From the NCBI GenBank assembly GCA_964459465.1, contig CAYWLR010000001.1:310001-374000 (forward strand): a stretch of DNA of 64,000 nt. The letters run 5' to 3'. This DNA is from CALAMC01 sp964459465 (GTDB lineage: Bacteria; Zixibacteria; MSB-5A5; GN15; PGXB01). The translations under genes and the position numbers were made by a program. Shown one piece after another: positions 25,709-34,525 of this stretch (the stretch's first letter is position 1; the number at the start of each line of letters is the position of its first letter). The notes under the pieces are model-generated. The model saw nothing but the letters and a program-made list of their open reading frames with translations. It made no database searches and was not told the DNA's origin.

Positions 25709-26196
25709 TTTCCCATCAGAGCATTGTGATGACAGAGCGCCGCGGCCAGGGCATCGGCTGTATCCGGCGAACAAACGTCATCGGTCAGTTTTAGAGTCGA
25801 TTTTATCATTCTCTGCATCTGCATCTTAGTGGCCCGACCGTTCCCGGTCAATGACTTTTTTATACGGGTGGAGGCGTAGGAAACTATCGGAATGTTGCTC
25901 ACGGAGGCCCGGACAAAAATAATTCCGCGGGCGTGCCCCATGATTATGGCCGTCTTGGGGTGGGCATAATGCGAATAAAGCTCCTCGACCGCCATGTAAT
26001 CCGGTTTGAACTGGGTCAGGATATGGCCCATTTCGTCGTAAATTTCCTTCAATTTTGCGGGAAAGTCCGCTCGGGCCGGAGTCCTGATAACTCCGGCCTC
26101 GAGAATCTTTATTTGATTGCCGCTGGATTTGATGACGCCGTAACCCGTGATATGCAAACCCGGATCGATGCCGACAATCGTCACGGCCATGGTCAT
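25705..26196 (-). CDS. ruvC: Crossover junction endodeoxyribonuclease RuvC
   Basis: 163 residues, RNase H-like fold. The first catalytic Asp is in VGIDPGLHITGYGV (D11). The Glu is in MAVEELYSHYAHPKTA, and the paired late acids are in DDVCSPDTADALAAALCHH. It resolves Holliday junctions made mobile by RuvAB. The start shares one base with the yebC stop (TAATG) and its end overlaps ruvA by 4 bp, showing tight translational coupling. Confidence 0.96.
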   Translation of the reverse strand: MTMAVTIVGIDPGLHITGYGVIKSSGNQIKILEAGVIRTPARADFPAKLKEIYDEMGHILTQFKPDYMAVEELYSHYAHPKTAIIMGHARGIIFVRASVSNIPIVSYASTRIKKSLTGNGRATKMQMQRMIKSTLKLTDDVCSPDTADALAAALCHHNALMGK

Positions 26197-26945
26197 TACC
26201 CGGCCAGTTTTTCCATGATGTCGTCGGCGATATCGAAATTGCTGTATACGTTCTGAACGTCGTCGTGTTCTTCAAGAGCCTCATACAGCTTGAGCATCGA
26301 CTCGGCCTGTTTTTCGTTGAGCCTGATCGTGTTTTGAGGTATCATGGATGTTTCTGCCGACACGATCGGGATGGATTTGGCTTCGAGCGCCTGTCGCACA
26401 GTTTCGAGCTCGGAGGGCGGCGTCGTTATTTCATAGACGTCGCCTTCTTTGGACATATCGGTCGCACCGGCTTCAATTACGATTTCCATCAATGTTTCTT
26501 CATCGACCACAGAGGAATCGACGGTAATGATTCCGGTGTTGTCAAACATCCATGCGACACAACCGTTTTCGCCCAGATTCCCGCCATACTTCGCAAAAAG
26601 ATGTCTAATTTCGGACACCGTTCTCTTTTTATTGTCGGTCAAAGTCGTCAGGTAGACCGCCACCCCGGCCGGACCATAGCCTTCGTAACTGGCCTCTTCA
26701 TATGATACTCCCGGCAGTTCTCCGGTGCCTTTTTGAATGGCCCTCTTGATATTGTCCGCCGGCATGTTGGCCGCCTTGGCCGTGGCGATGGCTGTCCTTA
26801 AGCGGGGGTTGGCGTCGGGATCTCCACCACCGGCGCGCGCCGCAACCGTAATCTCCTTGATAAATCGCGTGAACATGCGGCCGCGCTCGGCGTCTGCTTT
26901 GCCTTTCTTACGCTTAATTGTCGCCCATTTTGAATGGCCGGACAT
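26196..26945 (-). CDS. yebC: YebC/PmpR family protein
   Basis: 249 residues starting MSGHSKWATIKRKKGKADAE, the family signature. The acidic middle domain (YEGYGPAGVAVYLTTLTDNK, FAKYGGNLGENGCVAWMFD) and the C-terminal domain (LNEKQAESMLKLYEALEEHD) are complete. Members were long annotated as transcription regulators; more recent work links them to relief of ribosome stalling at proline runs. The position before ruvC is conserved in many bacteria. The start is ATG 26943-26945 with GGAGG upstream. Confidence 0.95.
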   Translation of the reverse strand: MSGHSKWATIKRKKGKADAERGRMFTRFIKEITVAARAGGGDPDANPRLRTAIATAKAANMPADNIKRAIQKGTGELPGVSYEEASYEGYGPAGVAVYLTTLTDNKKRTVSEIRHLFAKYGGNLGENGCVAWMFDNTGIITVDSSVVDEETLMEIVIEAGATDMSKEGDVYEITTPPSELETVRQALEAKSIPIVSAETSMIPQNTIRLNEKQAESMLKLYEALEEHDDVQNVYSNFDIADDIMEKLAG

Positions 26946-27064
26946 AACTACCTCCTGGATATTAAATTTCTTTTGCCTAATTTTAACGAGAAAAGACAAT
27001 TATCGCAAGAGGATTCACGGTCTATTTTGGATAAGTAATCAGGATAATAAATTATTAATAGTCA

Positions 27065-27889
27065 TCAATCGCCGTCGGCCAGAGAGCGATAACTTTCGCG
27101 ATATTCCTCGTTGAGGACAATAATGGCGATGCGGCGGTTGCGGGGATCGTAAGGGCTGTCGTTGAGCTTCAGATGCTTGTCGGCGTAACCTCGGATTTCA
27201 ACAATCTGGCCGTCGCGTAACCCGACGCTTTCCATATGCCTCCGGGCGCTATTGGCTCGGTCGGCCGAAAGTTCCCAGTTGGAATACTGGTTCCTGTCCG
27301 AATAAGGCGTTCTATCGGTATGGCCTTCGACGATTATATCATTGGGCAGTTTGCCCAATTCGTTGGCGATGGCCTTTAAGATCAATTGGGTATTGGATTT
27401 GAGGGCGGCACTACCCTTGCCAAAAAAATTGCTTGAATCGGGATTGGTGGAAACCTCCACCAATTCAATTCTCAAACCCTCCGGAATCAGTTCTATCTCT
27501 ATGAAATCCTTTAGCTTTGCAATTTCGGGGATTTTATCCAGAGCTTCCCGGATTTTCCTGCCGGCTTCGGTCAGCCGTTCGAAAGTCTTTCCTAGTTTTC
27601 GTCCCTCTTCGCTTTTGCGAATCTGGGTGTTCATGGGCGATACCCCGCCATCGAGCGTTCCCTGCCCGGTCTTTTTCATGAAATTAACAGGGTCGCGAAA
27701 ATAACCCTGGACCGCTTTTTTGACGGCATCCGACTGGGACATAATCCACATGACCAAAAAAAAGGCCATCATGGCCGTGACAAAGTCGGCATAGGCGACT
27801 TTCCAGGCCCCGCCGTGATGAGCACCGTGCCCGCCCTTTTTTCTGATTATGATTATGGGCGGAGCTTGTTTTTCTTCATTTTCATCCAT
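27065..27889 (-). CDS. motB: MotB-like stator protein with OmpA peptidoglycan-binding domain
   Basis: 274 residues. A basic cytoplasmic tail (IIRKKGGHGAHHGG) leads to one membrane helix with the proton-binding Asp in YADFVTAMMAFFLVMWIM. A plug-like segment and a C-terminal OmpA domain follow (DIIVEGHTDRTPYSDRNQYS, LSADRANSARRHMESVG, DPRNRRIAIIV). It anchors the stator to the cell wall and conducts ions with MotA. It starts 1 bp after motA. No other flagellar genes are in the window. Confidence 0.92.
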   Translation of the reverse strand: MDENEEKQAPPIIIIRKKGGHGAHHGGAWKVAYADFVTAMMAFFLVMWIMSQSDAVKKAVQGYFRDPVNFMKKTGQGTLDGGVSPMNTQIRKSEEGRKLGKTFERLTEAGRKIREALDKIPEIAKLKDFIEIELIPEGLRIELVEVSTNPDSSNFFGKGSAALKSNTQLILKAIANELGKLPNDIIVEGHTDRTPYSDRNQYSNWELSADRANSARRHMESVGLRDGQIVEIRGYADKHLKLNDSPYDPRNRRIAIIVLNEEYRESYRSLADGD

Positions 27890-27890
27890 G

Positions 27891-28781
27891 TCAGGCAGTT
27901 ACGGCCTCTTTTTGTTGAGGCATTTTGCCGGCTTTGGCCGCCCGGCAGGCTTCTTCGACTTCGGTGAAACTCGGTCGAACGTCGTGGGAAATTACCCTGC
28001 GAGCGAACTCGACCGCAATCTGCGCGGTGAATCCTTTATGAAAAGCCAGCAGGGCCTGCTTCAGGACAATGTAGTACTGACTTTCAGCGGTAATCTGATG
28101 GCGCATGTTGCTGGCCAACGGTTGCACCGCACCGTATGAAAGCAGGATACCCAGAAAGGTCCCGACCAGCGCCGCCGCCACATGGGTGCCGACTTCCTCG
28201 ACCGACCCGCCGATGGACCCCATGGTGATTACCACGCCCAGTACGGCCGCCACAATACCCAAACCGGGAAGGGCGTCCCCGATTGTCTGAAGGGTTGTGG
28301 CCGCGTGTTCTTCTTCGCGTTCATGAGTCTCGATGTCCTTGTCGAGCATCGATTCCAGATCGAATTCGGGTATGCCGCCCATGATAATCAATCGCATGGT
28401 GTCGGACAGAAATGAAACGGCGTGATGGTTTTTAAGGAAATAGGGGTACTTGGTCAGGACGGCGCTTTTTTCCGGTTCTTCGATATGTGACTCGAGGCCG
28501 ACAAGGCCATCCTTGCGGGCAACATTGAACAATTCATACATCATGGTGAGTAAATCAACGTATGCCTGCTTGCTGTGACCCGATGCCATGATTCTGGGGA
28601 GTCGGGCGATAATCGACTTGACCACCCGTGGTGGAGCCATGACGAGCATTGATCCCATGGCGGCGCCGCCGATGATGACAAATTCGGCGGGTTGCATGAG
28701 AACCATGAGGTTCCCATGGGCCATCAAATAGCCCGCGATGACGCAGACGAAAACGAAGATTAGACCGGCAACTGCTAACAT
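27891..28781 (-). CDS. motA: MotA-like stator protein
   Basis: 296 residues with four predicted membrane helices: two N-terminal (LAVAGLIFVFVCVIAGYLMA; PAEFVIIGGAAMGSMLVMA) and two after a large cytoplasmic loop. The MotA/ExbB signature region is DALPGLGIVAAVLGVVITMG followed by GGSVEEVGTHVAAALVGTFLG. The cytoplasmic acidic/basic loop contains MRLIIMGGIPEFDLESMLD. It forms the ion channel with MotB. It is upstream of motB in the same transcript; the loop sequence favours MotA over ExbB. Confidence 0.93.
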   Translation of the reverse strand: MLAVAGLIFVFVCVIAGYLMAHGNLMVLMQPAEFVIIGGAAMGSMLVMAPPRVVKSIIARLPRIMASGHSKQAYVDLLTMMYELFNVARKDGLVGLESHIEEPEKSAVLTKYPYFLKNHHAVSFLSDTMRLIIMGGIPEFDLESMLDKDIETHEREEEHAATTLQTIGDALPGLGIVAAVLGVVITMGSIGGSVEEVGTHVAAALVGTFLGILLSYGAVQPLASNMRHQITAESQYYIVLKQALLAFHKGFTAQIAVEFARRVISHDVRPSFTEVEEACRAAKAGKMPQQKEAVTA

Positions 28782-28914
28782 AAGGTGTTCTTCCTCTTAA
28801 GGTTATAATAATTATCGACAGACCGGGCAGAAACTGAACCCGGTCGGATTCGGAATTTGGCCTATTTTGATAAAATTCGCTTAATCCGGGGCAGGTTATG
28901 GCCAAAATAATTTG

Positions 28915-28947
28915 TTGACAGGTATATTTTTATTGTTATTATATAAT
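28915..28947 (+). promoter_or_regulatory. Candidate sigma70-type promoter for rpsU-yqeY-cvpA
   Basis: A perfect TTGACA at 28915-28920 is followed after 16 bp by TATTAT (28937-28942), and a perfect TATAAT lies at 28942-28947 (21 bp spacing). The stretch is strongly AT-rich and lies about 50 bp upstream of rpsU, consistent with a strong constitutive promoter. Confidence 0.5.
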
Positions 28948-28993
28948 GCTAAATTGTTTATTGACAAAATATTGCATGAAAGGAGGGGTGTTT

Positions 28994-29188
28994 ATGACAG
29001 GCGTAAGGGTTCGCGACGACGAATCCTTCGAAAAAGCCCTGCGCCGCTTCAACAAATTTTGTGAGAAGACAGGTATACTGTCCGACATAAAGAAGCATCA
29101 GCATTTCGAGAAGCCGTCTGAACGCCGCAAGCGCAAATTGAACGCCGCCCGGCGCAAGATGCGTAAGCTGCACCAGGCAGAAGGATAG
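28994..29188 (+). CDS. rpsU: 30S ribosomal protein bS21
   Basis: 64 residues: TGVRVRDDESFEKALRRFNK then the basic tail ERRKRKLNAARRKMRKLH. A small subunit protein that helps translation initiation. ATG 28994 follows AGGAGGGG; an upstream in-frame start at 28946 is ignored because it would add non-family residues. yqeY follows 7 bp later, the common rpsU-yqeY order that usually precedes dnaG and a sigma factor; here dnaG comes after cvpA and mutS2. Confidence 0.96.
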   Translation: MTGVRVRDDESFEKALRRFNKFCEKTGILSDIKKHQHFEKPSERRKRKLNAARRKMRKLHQAEG

Positions 29189-29195
29189 ACTTGTT

Positions 29196-29651
29196 GTGTC
29201 TATTTTACTTAAAATAGATGACGAATTGAAAAAGGCCCTGAAAGCCGGGGATAAGCTCAAAGCCACCCTGCTTCGGGGCCTTAAGTCTGATATCAAGTAT
29301 CGCCAGATCGAGCTCGGTCGGGAGTTGACCGAGGAAGATATCATCGGGACACTGCAGAGCGCCGCCAAACGCCACCGCGATTCTATCGAGCAGTTCCAGA
29401 AGGGCGGACGCGCCGATCTGGTCGAAAAGGAAACTAAAGAACTGGAACTTATAGAGGGGTATCTTCCGGAACAGCTTTCCGAAGATAAAATCAGGGAGCA
29501 TATTCAGGCCTCGATCGATGCCACCGGCGCTTCGTCGCCCGCTCAGCTGGGAGCGGTGATGAAAGACCTCATGCCTCGCCTTAAAGGGCAGGCCGACGGC
29601 AAGCTGGTCAATCAACTCGTGCGCCAGATGCTTTCGGATGCCAACCGGTAG
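29196..29651 (+). CDS. yqeY: GatB/YqeY domain protein
   Basis: 151 residues, full length for YqeY. The start is GTG 29196, with AAGGA overlapping the end of rpsU. Motifs include KAGDKLKATLLRGLKSDIKY, ELIEGYLPEQLSEDKI and MKDLMPRLKGQADGKLVNQLV. The domain resembles the tRNA-binding tail of GatB; stand-alone YqeY is thought to act in tRNA or translation-related steps, without a settled role. It is part of the rpsU operon. Confidence 0.93.
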   Translation: MSILLKIDDELKKALKAGDKLKATLLRGLKSDIKYRQIELGRELTEEDIIGTLQSAAKRHRDSIEQFQKGGRADLVEKETKELELIEGYLPEQLSEDKIREHIQASIDATGASSPAQLGAVMKDLMPRLKGQADGKLVNQLVRQMLSDANR

Positions 29652-29691
29652 CTCTTCTTTAAGGACTTGACGCCATACAGGGAGTAGTGTT

Positions 29692-30333
29692 ATGAACTGG
29701 ATCGACATTGTTCTTTTGATCCTGCTGGTGGCGGCCATTATCATCGGTTCCAAAAAGGGTCTGGTCAGAGAATTGATGGCTCTGACTGTCCTGACCGCTA
29801 CCGTGATCGTTTCGGTCAACTATATCGATTTGATCGCCGTCAAAGTTTATGAAGGGTTGGGCGGATCGCCGCTGATAACTGCCATCATTTCCTTTGTTGT
29901 CCTGCTGGCCATCATCTATGCCATCTTCAAATTGCTGGGGATGCTTTTTTACAAGGTGGCCAACCTGCAGAAGCTGGGCAAGAAAGACCAGCTGGGCGGG
30001 GCTTTGATCGGTGCCCTGCGGGGCTGGCTCATCATTGGCTTTGTGATTTTTATCGTTTTTTTGATGCCCATGCCGGATAAGTTTTACGATGATTTCGGAC
30101 AGTCTTTTCTGGGCCCGACGTTGGCCAAAACTTTGCCGCTCCTGTATGAATCTTCGGCTGGGCTCCATCCCAAAAACGACAGCTTTATGGAAAAGGTCGA
30201 ACATACCCTTTTGTTGCGCCCATCCAATCAATCCAACACGCCCAACTTCGATTTCAGTGAAGACCGCGAGCAGGTCTACAAAGTCATTTATCAGATTGAC
30301 CGCTACTTCGGTACCGGTTCAGGCCGGATATAA
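29692..30333 (+). CDS. CvpA family membrane protein
   Basis: 213 residues with four membrane helices in the first 125 residues. Signature: MNWIDIVLLILLVAAIIIGSK, GLVRELMALT, and the fourth helix IGALRGWLIIGFVIFIVFLM. A ~75-residue soluble tail follows. CvpA-type proteins are inner-membrane proteins linked to envelope stress and colicin V export in E. coli; the mechanism is unknown. GGGAG precedes ATG 29692. A terminator separates it from mutS2, which often follows cvpA in other genomes. Confidence 0.9.
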   Translation: MNWIDIVLLILLVAAIIIGSKKGLVRELMALTVLTATVIVSVNYIDLIAVKVYEGLGGSPLITAIISFVVLLAIIYAIFKLLGMLFYKVANLQKLGKKDQLGGALIGALRGWLIIGFVIFIVFLMPMPDKFYDDFGQSFLGPTLAKTLPLLYESSAGLHPKNDSFMEKVEHTLLLRPSNQSNTPNFDFSEDREQVYKVIYQIDRYFGTGSGRI

Positions 30334-30374
30334 TCGATAAAGATATTTATTCTTAGACGGTCAATGCTTATATT

Positions 30375-30398
30375 AAGCCCCGATAAATCGGGGCTTTT
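30375..30398 (+). terminator. Terminator after cvpA
   Basis: A 9-bp stem AAGCCCCGA / TCGGGGCTT with loop TAAA and a short T-tail, 41 bp after the cvpA stop and about 20 bp before mutS2. Read-through is likely because the T-tract is short. Confidence 0.75.
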
Positions 30399-30419
30399 AT
30401 GTTTGACGGAGTATGAGCT

Positions 30420-32777
30420 TTGAGTTTCGATGAACATTCGATGGAAGTGCTCGAGTACCCCAAAGTCCTCGAGATCTTGCACGGTCTATGTCTGACACGT
30501 TACGGCATGGAAATGGTCGAACGGATGGCGCCGCTGACCGACTCCGACGCCATCACGACCCGGCTGACGGAAGTTACCCAGATGCGGGATATCATTCAAT
30601 TTCGTCCCGCTCTGCCCCTTTATCGCCTGGACGATATCACTGGAATAATCAACCGTTCCAAAACGGTGGGCATATTTATCGAACCGGCAGAATTACTGCA
30701 GGTCAAGGAATTGATCGATGTCTGTAATGCCCTGCACCGCTACGCCCCCGACGATCGGCATAAATTCCCCCTCATTGCGGAATACTTAAAAGAACTGCAT
30801 CCCTTGACCGAAGTGAGCGAGGCGATTGGACGCACCATCGACAACGACGGTGAAATAAAAGATTCGGCTTCCACAAGGCTCAAAGCCATCCGCAGCGAAA
30901 TCGCCAATATAAAAAGAAAGATTGTCGCCCGGCTCGACCGCATTCTATCCGAACGCCAGAAAACCCCCGGCTGGCAGGACGATATGATTACCATGCGCGA
31001 CGGCCGGTATGTCATTCCTGTCCTGGCCGGGCAATTCCGGCCCGACTCGGGCATTATCCACGACCGTTCGCAATCGGGCGCGACCATGTATGTTGAACCC
31101 AACGAGACAGTCGAACTCAATAACAGTTTGGGGACGGAACTGCAGAACGAGCGGTTGGAAATTGATCGCATCCTGCGGGCGCTCACGGCGCAGGTCGGCC
31201 GGGAACACCAGAAACTTCTGGCCAACACGCGGCTGATCGGTATCCTTGACCTGATTCATGCCTCGGCCGGTTTGTCGATTAAGATCGACGGAGCCCAGCC
31301 GCTCATCGATGGTGTCAGCCGCCTGAATCTGTTAGATTGCCGTCATCCTCTCTTGATGTACTATACGCAGGACAAAAGCGCCGTCGTCGGCAATGACCTG
31401 ACTCTCGACGGAGCGCGGCTCGGGCTGATAATCACGGGGCCCAATACCGGCGGTAAAACGGTTGCCCTGAAAACGGTCGGTCTGCTGGTTTTGATGGCCC
31501 AGTCGGGCCTGCATATCCCGGCCGCCGATAAAAGCGAAATCGGGATTTTTCATAATGTTCTGGCCGACATCGGTGACGAACAATCGATCGAATTATCGTT
31601 GTCGACTTTTTCCTCGCACGTTCGTCAGATTGCCTATGCCGTCGAACACGCTCATGCGGACTCACTGGTGTTGCTCGATGAAATCGGGGCCGGAACTGAT
31701 CCCAAGGAAGGAGCGGCGCTGGCCGAGGCCATTCTGCTCAAGCTGGTGGAGAACAAGGCCAGGATAATTGTCACCACCCATTATTCACAGCTTAAAACGC
31801 TCCCGATGGAGCATCCCGAGTTGGAAAATGCCAGTTTCGAATTCGACCGCAAGTCGCTGCGGCCGACCTTCCGTCTGCAAATCGGCATTCCCGGTGCATC
31901 GTACGCCGTTGAGATTGCCGAACGGCTGGGCATGAACAAGGATATCACCCGCAACGCCTCGCGGTTGTTAGGCAAAGCCGAACGGTCTTTGACCGGGTTG
32001 ATTGAGTCACTGGAAAGCGAACTGGCGGCCCTGCGCAAGGACAAAGCGGCACTTCAGGACAAACTCAAACATACTGCCCAGCTCGAGGATTTTTATAAAA
32101 GCCAGACGGAGAAGCTGGCCAGTGAGATGGAGCAGACCAAGAAGGAACATTTGCAGGAACTCGAGAAGGTTCTGACCGAAAGCCGTCTGGAAATCGAACG
32201 TCTGGTTAAACGAATTCGTGAAACCAACGCCTCGAAAGATTCCGTAAAGCAGGCTCATAAATTCCTTCAGTCGACCACCAATCTGCAGGAGCATTTGAAA
32301 AAGAAATACAGCCCGCCGGTGAACCATGCGACGCTTAACCCCGGTGATACCGTCCGGGTCGCATCGTTCAAGAAAGAGGGGGAACTGGTGGAACTCAAAG
32401 ACAGGCAGGCCAAAGTGCGTATCGGGAACATGATGTTTACCGTGGACGCGGACGAAATCAGCAGGGTTGCCGGCCCCTCACAGGATACCTCACATTCCCG
32501 AAATTCGGGTCCGGCAGTCGATTTCGAACGGGCCGGCCCGGAAATCAGTCTGCTGGGGATGACGGCCGAGGAAGCCGCCGAAGCTCTGGACAAGTTTCTC
32601 GATTCGGCCATTTTGACCGGGATGTCGCAGGTGTATGTCGTGCACGGCAAAGGCACCGGCGCTTTGCGCAAAAAGATGACCGAATTTCTGAAAGCCCACC
32701 CGGCCGTGGCCGACATCCGCCTCGGCAACTGGAACGAGGGCGGCGCCGGGGTGACCATTGTCAGGTTGAAAGATTAG
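30420..32777 (+). CDS. mutS2: Endonuclease MutS2
   Basis: 785 residues. A MutS-type core with clamp (about 1-300) is followed by the ABC ATPase: Walker A GPNTGGKTVALKT, Walker B SLVLLDEIGAGTDPKEGAAL and the H-loop VTTHYSQLK. Then come a long coiled coil (about 515-625), a KOW-like segment (GDTVRVASFKKEGELVELKD) and a C-terminal Smr nuclease domain (LLGMTAEEAAEALDKFLDSA, VYVVHGKGTGALRKK). No mismatch-recognition domain I is present, as expected. MutS2 resolves recombination intermediates or rescues collided ribosomes. The start is TTG 30420; ATG 30441 is an alternative. Confidence 0.94.
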   Translation: MSFDEHSMEVLEYPKVLEILHGLCLTRYGMEMVERMAPLTDSDAITTRLTEVTQMRDIIQFRPALPLYRLDDITGIINRSKTVGIFIEPAELLQVKELIDVCNALHRYAPDDRHKFPLIAEYLKELHPLTEVSEAIGRTIDNDGEIKDSASTRLKAIRSEIANIKRKIVARLDRILSERQKTPGWQDDMITMRDGRYVIPVLAGQFRPDSGIIHDRSQSGATMYVEPNETVELNNSLGTELQNERLEIDRILRALTAQVGREHQKLLANTRLIGILDLIHASAGLSIKIDGAQPLIDGVSRLNLLDCRHPLLMYYTQDKSAVVGNDLTLDGARLGLIITGPNTGGKTVALKTVGLLVLMAQSGLHIPAADKSEIGIFHNVLADIGDEQSIELSLSTFSSHVRQIAYAVEHAHADSLVLLDEIGAGTDPKEGAALAEAILLKLVENKARIIVTTHYSQLKTLPMEHPELENASFEFDRKSLRPTFRLQIGIPGASYAVEIAERLGMNKDITRNASRLLGKAERSLTGLIESLESELAALRKDKAALQDKLKHTAQLEDFYKSQTEKLASEMEQTKKEHLQELEKVLTESRLEIERLVKRIRETNASKDSVKQAHKFLQSTTNLQEHLKKKYSPPVNHATLNPGDTVRVASFKKEGELVELKDRQAKVRIGNMMFTVDADEISRVAGPSQDTSHSRNSGPAVDFERAGPEISLLGMTAEEAAEALDKFLDSAILTGMSQVYVVHGKGTGALRKKMTEFLKAHPAVADIRLGNWNEGGAGVTIVRLKD

Positions 32778-32779
32778 CC

Positions 32780-34519
32780 GTGATTTCACAGGATACCATA
32801 GACCGCGTCCGTGAAGCGACCGATATCGTCGAACTGCTAAGCCAGTATCTGCGCCTGAAAAAACGCGGTCGCAATTATTTCGCCGTCTGCCCGTTTCATA
32901 TCGAGAAAACGCCGTCCTTTTCGGTTTCGGCCGACAAGCAGATCTACAAATGTTTCGGCTGCGACGCCGGGGGCAACGTCTTCACGTTTCTGATGGAGCA
33001 TGAGAACATGACTTTCATCGAGGCCGTCCGGTACCTGGCCGACAAAGCCGGCATCAGAATCGAGGAAACGCGCGCCGATACTGTCAAAGACGACCTCGAC
33101 CGGCTGTACTATGCCCACCGCGTGGCGCTGGAGTACTATCAGACGTTGTTAAAATCCGACCAGTACCGCGAACGTATGATGAAATACCTCGTCGAAACAC
33201 GGCATCTTGCCCCCGAATCAATTGATTTTTTCGGTCTGGGTCTGGCCGGAGAAAGCTGGGATGGATTTTTGAAATACGCCCTGAAAAGGGACCTGTACCC
33301 CAAAGACCTGGAGCTGGCCGGCCTGGTCATCCGTTCCGAAAAAAGGGATTCATATTTCGACCGTTTCCGCCAACGGCTGATGATTCCGATTTTCAATCAG
33401 AGTGGCAAACCGGTGGCTTTCGGCGGTCGGGCACTCAAAAAGGGCGAAGACGCCAAATATGTCAACAGCCCGGAAACGCCGCTGTACCATAAGAGCGGCA
33501 TACTGTATGGTTTGAATTTCTCACGGCAGTTTATCCGTGAAAAAAACGAAGTCATAATCGTCGAGGGGTATTTCGATTTGATTTCGCTCTATCAGGCAGA
33601 CATAAAAAATGTCGTGGCTTCGTCCGGGACAGCTTTCACTTTAACGCAGGCGCGGCTATTATCGCATTTCGCCGATACGGCCTGTCTCTTTTTCGACAGC
33701 GATTCAGCCGGTCAGATGGCGGCGCTGCGATCGGTCGATGCTCTATATGATGCCGGGTTGGAAGTGATGGTGATGTCCGCTCCGGAAGGCGAAGACCCCG
33801 ATTCGCTGGCGGTTAAAGGCGGCCGGGATGCCATTGAGAAAGTGCACGATGAGGCGGTCAGTTTCATTGAATACCGCATACGCCGGGCCGACCTCGAGAC
33901 GGCCGGTATTATCGCGAAAGAAAAGCTCATCAAGGAATTCGCGGCGCTGTTTAAAAAAGTCGGCGACGCCACCCGCCGGGATGTCATGATTTTGGACGCC
34001 GCCGAACGGATGAAAATCCCGACCCGGCAATTTTACAATATTATGAATGAATTCCCCGCCGATTCGGGCGCGGTATCGACGGTTCGTCCGCCCCGCAAAA
34101 TCGAGGACAATGAACGGGATTTGCTTTCGCTTTTGATCTGCCATCCGGAAGAAATCGCACGGGTCATGGAAAAGCTGACGCCCGATGATTTTCATATTAC
34201 CGCCCACCGGGCCATCTATGAAAGCATTATCACCGTCTTTCGGGAATCGGGTGAATTTACCGAAGCCGCCCTGATCGGCTTTATCGAAGATAAAGCCATG
34301 CTGGTCGATATCACCGCCCTGGCGGCCGTCGACTGGACGGGCTATAATATTTCTTCGACCGTGCGCGGGTTGGTAAAAAAGATTCAGGATTTGAAACGGG
34401 AGCGGATTATCGATACGCTGAAAGCCGAACTCAAGGAGGCCGAAGACAATGGTGATTCCAAAACGGCCGAGCGGCTTCAAAACGAAATCATGGATTTAAT
34501 CAAAAGGCGGGAGCAGTAA
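32780..34519 (+). CDS. dnaG: DNA primase
   Basis: 579 residues from GTG 32780, 2 bp after the mutS2 stop. A CHC2 zinc ribbon (C37, H40, C58, C61) is followed by the TOPRIM core: NEVIIVEGYFDLISLYQADI, CLFFDSDSAGQMAA and the basic YVNSPETPLYHKSG. A C-terminal DnaB-binding helical region follows. It makes RNA primers at the replication fork. An in-frame helical domain after 430 (LLSLLICHPEEIARVMEKL) matches the DnaB-like helicase-interaction domain. Placement with mutS2 and recN forms a replication and repair operon. Confidence 0.96.
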   Translation: MISQDTIDRVREATDIVELLSQYLRLKKRGRNYFAVCPFHIEKTPSFSVSADKQIYKCFGCDAGGNVFTFLMEHENMTFIEAVRYLADKAGIRIEETRADTVKDDLDRLYYAHRVALEYYQTLLKSDQYRERMMKYLVETRHLAPESIDFFGLGLAGESWDGFLKYALKRDLYPKDLELAGLVIRSEKRDSYFDRFRQRLMIPIFNQSGKPVAFGGRALKKGEDAKYVNSPETPLYHKSGILYGLNFSRQFIREKNEVIIVEGYFDLISLYQADIKNVVASSGTAFTLTQARLLSHFADTACLFFDSDSAGQMAALRSVDALYDAGLEVMVMSAPEGEDPDSLAVKGGRDAIEKVHDEAVSFIEYRIRRADLETAGIIAKEKLIKEFAALFKKVGDATRRDVMILDAAERMKIPTRQFYNIMNEFPADSGAVSTVRPPRKIEDNERDLLSLLICHPEEIARVMEKLTPDDFHITAHRAIYESIITVFRESGEFTEAALIGFIEDKAMLVDITALAAVDWTGYNISSTVRGLVKKIQDLKRERIIDTLKAELKEAEDNGDSKTAERLQNEIMDLIKRREQ

Positions 34520-34525
34520 GTCATA

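Noticed and set aside
33743..34480. A 245-codon minus-strand open frame opposite dnaG
   Set aside because: Antisense shadow of a conserved gene; no motif and no ribosome-binding site.
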